This document shows positions 6,770 to 7,596 of a stretch of 7,596 nt of DNA, piece after piece (the first letter of the stretch is position 1; each line of letters begins with the position of its first letter). The position numbers and the translations under genes were made by a program. Origin of the DNA: Anaerolineales bacterium (GTDB lineage Bacteria > Chloroflexota > Anaerolineae > Promineifilales > Promineifilaceae); assembly GCA_020432595.1 (NCBI GenBank), contig JAGQGA010000250.1, positions 1 to 7,596 of the forward strand, written 5' to 3'. Below the pieces are notes generated by a model. That model worked only from the letters and a program-made list of their open reading frames with translations. It did no database searches and was not told the DNA's origin.

Positions 6770-6776
6770 ATTTCTC

Positions 6777-6782
6777 ACCTCG
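6777..6782 (-). promoter_or_regulatory. Ribosome binding site of the ABC operon
   Basis: GAGGTG, 6 nt before ATG 6769 on the minus strand. The competing GTG at 6778 overlaps this site and has no separate purine-rich sequence, so the ATG is the start. Confidence 0.7.
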
Positions 6783-6872
6783 TCGTTAGTTTACGGCCGT
6801 TTTTGCACCATAACCCGCCTTCCCCCCTCCGCTTACTGTATGGGAATGGGATGAAAAGGAGGCATGTTATCA

Positions 6873-6998
6873 ATGTGGAGCGGTAAACAGACACAAATTA
6901 GACGTTTGTCTAATCATGAATCTTTAAGTCTACGCCATTCTGGGGATTTGTCCAGCATAGAAACGCAACATTTCAGAGCAATCGAAAGCTTTATGTAA
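6873..6998 (+). CDS. Possible small protein of 41 residues, unrecognised
   Basis: An ATG at 6873 follows a perfect AAGGAGG (6856-6862) by 10 nt, and an in-frame ATG lies at 6864. The frame runs 41 codons to TAA at 6996. The product begins MWSGKQTQIRRLSNH; it is basic and Ser-rich near the start, with no membrane segment. I do not recognise it. The 7-4-7 palindrome at 6897-6914 lies inside it, which argues that the segment may be regulatory DNA instead. There is no clear promoter in front. Points in favour: the strongest Shine-Dalgarno match in the window and an otherwise unexplained gap of more than 300 nt between the ABC and MalT-like starts. Points against: the short length and the embedded operator. 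It could also be a decayed gene remnant. Confidence 0.25.
   Translation: MWSGKQTQIRRLSNHESLSLRHSGDLSSIETQHFRAIESFM
6897..6914. promoter_or_regulatory. Candidate operator, 7-4-7 palindrome
   Basis: ATTAGAC-GTTT-GTCTAAT is a perfect inverted repeat with a 4-nt spacer, lying between the divergent ABC operon and the MalT-like gene. The size and A/T-rich ends suit a homodimeric repressor of the TetR/AcrR class, which commonly controls exporters. A further half-site GTCTA occurs at 6928-6932. No TetR-type gene lies in the window. On the minus strand the next hexamers, TTGTGT (6896-6891) and GATAAC (6871-6866), are 19 nt apart and make only a weak exporter promoter. Confidence 0.5.
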
Positions 6999-7073
6999 AC
7001 CAGACAGGGGAAAGCTAAACCAGCCCGGCTCAAGCAAAGGCAACGGCCGTTTTCCCCTCTTCACACTTTCCCC

Positions 7074-7079
7074 TATAAT
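7074..7079 (+). promoter_or_regulatory. -10 box giving a leaderless start for the MalT-like gene
   Basis: A perfect TATAAT is followed by 6 nt and then ATG 7086. Transcription starting 7 nt after the box would begin at or next to the A of the start codon, and there is no Shine-Dalgarno sequence. The -35 position (about 7051-7056, TTTCCC) is poor. The spacing is the hallmark of leaderless transcripts. Confidence 0.55.
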
Positions 7080-7085
7080 TCCTGC

Positions 7086-7596
7086 ATGGTTGAACCCCTG
7101 CTGCAAACCAAACTGTATATCCCCATCACCCGCAGCCACTTGGTTGATCGCCCCCAGTTGGTGGCGCGGCTCAATGGAGGGCTGAATGGCAAACTCACCC
7201 TCGTTTCCGCCCCCGCTGGCTTTGGCAAAACCACCCTTGTTGCCCACTGGGGGCAGCAGCTTGCCGCCGCTGGGGCGTGGCAGTTTGGTTGGCTGTCGCT
7301 TGACGAGAACGACAACGACGTGGGGCGATTTTTTACCTACATTGTGGCAGCGTTGCAGAAGATAAACGGCCGTTTTGCCCAATCCACCCTCGAACTGTTG
7401 CAGCAATCACCAGCCGACAACCTCCAAATCATCCTCACCGACCTGCTCAACTCCCTGGCGCAAGCAGAACAAAACATCCTGCTGGCACTGGACGATTATT
7501 ACCAAATCAGCAATCCCGCGATCCACGATGGCCTGCAATTTTTGCTTGACCACGCGCCGCCTAACTTCCATCTGCTGCTGCTAAGCCGCGCCGATC
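7086..7596 (+). CDS. MalT/LAL-type LuxR-family ATP-dependent regulator, N-terminal part (runs off window)
   Basis: 170 complete codons of a STAND ATPase of the MalT/large ATP-binding LuxR group. It opens with MVEPLLQTKLYIP, then LVDRPQLVARLNGGL, Walker A APAGFGKTT (42-50), the family motif WLSLDENDND (69-78), a Walker B strand ILLALDDYY (131-139, Asp136/137) and a sensor strand ending LLLLSRAD at the window edge. Full-length members are about 850-950 residues, with TPR-like repeats and a C-terminal LuxR helix-turn-helix beyond this window. They bind an inducer plus ATP, oligomerise and activate transcription. The gene is divergent from the ABC exporter operon, about 316 nt between starts, so it may control that operon; this is inference. 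The start at 7086 follows from the family N-terminus and the adjacent TATAAT. The family call is strong. Confidence 0.9.
   Translation, partial: MVEPLLQTKLYIPITRSHLVDRPQLVARLNGGLNGKLTLVSAPAGFGKTTLVAHWGQQLAAAGAWQFGWLSLDENDNDVGRFFTYIVAALQKINGRFAQSTLELLQQSPADNLQIILTDLLNSLAQAEQNILLALDDYYQISNPAIHDGLQFLLDHAPPNFHLLLLSRAD

Larger units (their letters stand above)
484..7373. repeat. Dispersed 8-bp palindrome ACGGCCGT, 10 copies
   Basis: Exact copies start at 484, 1918, 2742, 3478, 4577, 4771, 5585, 6793, 7043 and 7366. Three lie outside or at the edge of genes (484 spans the NB-ARC start codon, 6793 is in the ABC leader, 7043 precedes the MalT-like promoter). The other seven lie in genes and are read in all three codon phases, giving Thr-Ala-Val, Arg-Pro-Phe or Gly-Arg. 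Near-matches such as GCGGCCGT and TCGGCCGT also occur. Phase independence points to a DNA-level motif. Confidence 0.8.

Noticed and set aside
6930..7406. Antisense frame of 158 codons over the MalT-like gene start
   Set aside because: It overlaps a clear MalT/LAL N-terminus on the plus strand and shows no domain.

Overview
The window looks like chromosomal DNA from a GC-rich, multi-domain-protein-rich bacterium. The most likely source is a Chloroflexota (Anaerolineae-like) genome. That assignment is inference from three things: large STAND ATPases (an NB-ARC/TPR protein and a MalT/LAL regulator), a DUF433/DUF5615 pair, and a heavily iterated 8-bp palindrome ACGGCCGT (10 exact copies counted by hand). 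No marker gene settles the taxonomy.

Layout, left to right. (1) On the minus strand, 1-365 holds a DUF433 antitoxin-like gene whose stop overlaps (ATGA) the start of a PIN-like DUF5615 gene; only 12 codons of the latter lie in the window. (2) On the plus strand, 490-2865 encodes a 791-residue NLR-like protein: a small N-terminal adaptor-like domain, an NB-ARC-type NTPase, a winged-helix-like region and seven 42-residue TPRs. The DNA changes abruptly from very GC-rich to about 50% GC where the TPR array begins. (3) Between the convergent genes, 2866-3048 is filled by two tandem, similarly built nested hairpins, a repetitive element rather than a gene. (4) On the minus strand, 3049-6769 holds two ABC exporter half-transporter genes that form an apparent operon. 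The upstream subunit has a degenerate ATP site (Asp for the catalytic Glu, Gln for the switch His). The downstream subunit has the intact Glu and His but an LSVGQ signature. This is the pattern of a heterodimeric exporter with one catalytic and one degenerate site. A 15-bp perfect hairpin separates the two genes. (5) The regulatory region 6770-7085 contains a 7-4-7 palindrome typical of a dimeric repressor site, a small 41-codon reading frame behind a perfect AAGGAGG, and a TATAAT box 6 nt before the next ATG. (6) On the plus strand from 7086 to the window end is the N-terminal ATPase of a MalT/LAL-type regulator, apparently translated from a leaderless mRNA.

How they fit together: the divergent LAL regulator and ABC exporter may form a sensing/efflux unit, though the palindrome suggests a different, dimeric repressor also acts there. 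The toxin-antitoxin-like pair beside an NLR-like STAND protein resembles a conflict/defence neighbourhood. No effector protein sharing the adaptor domain is visible in the window, so a complete defence system cannot be claimed.
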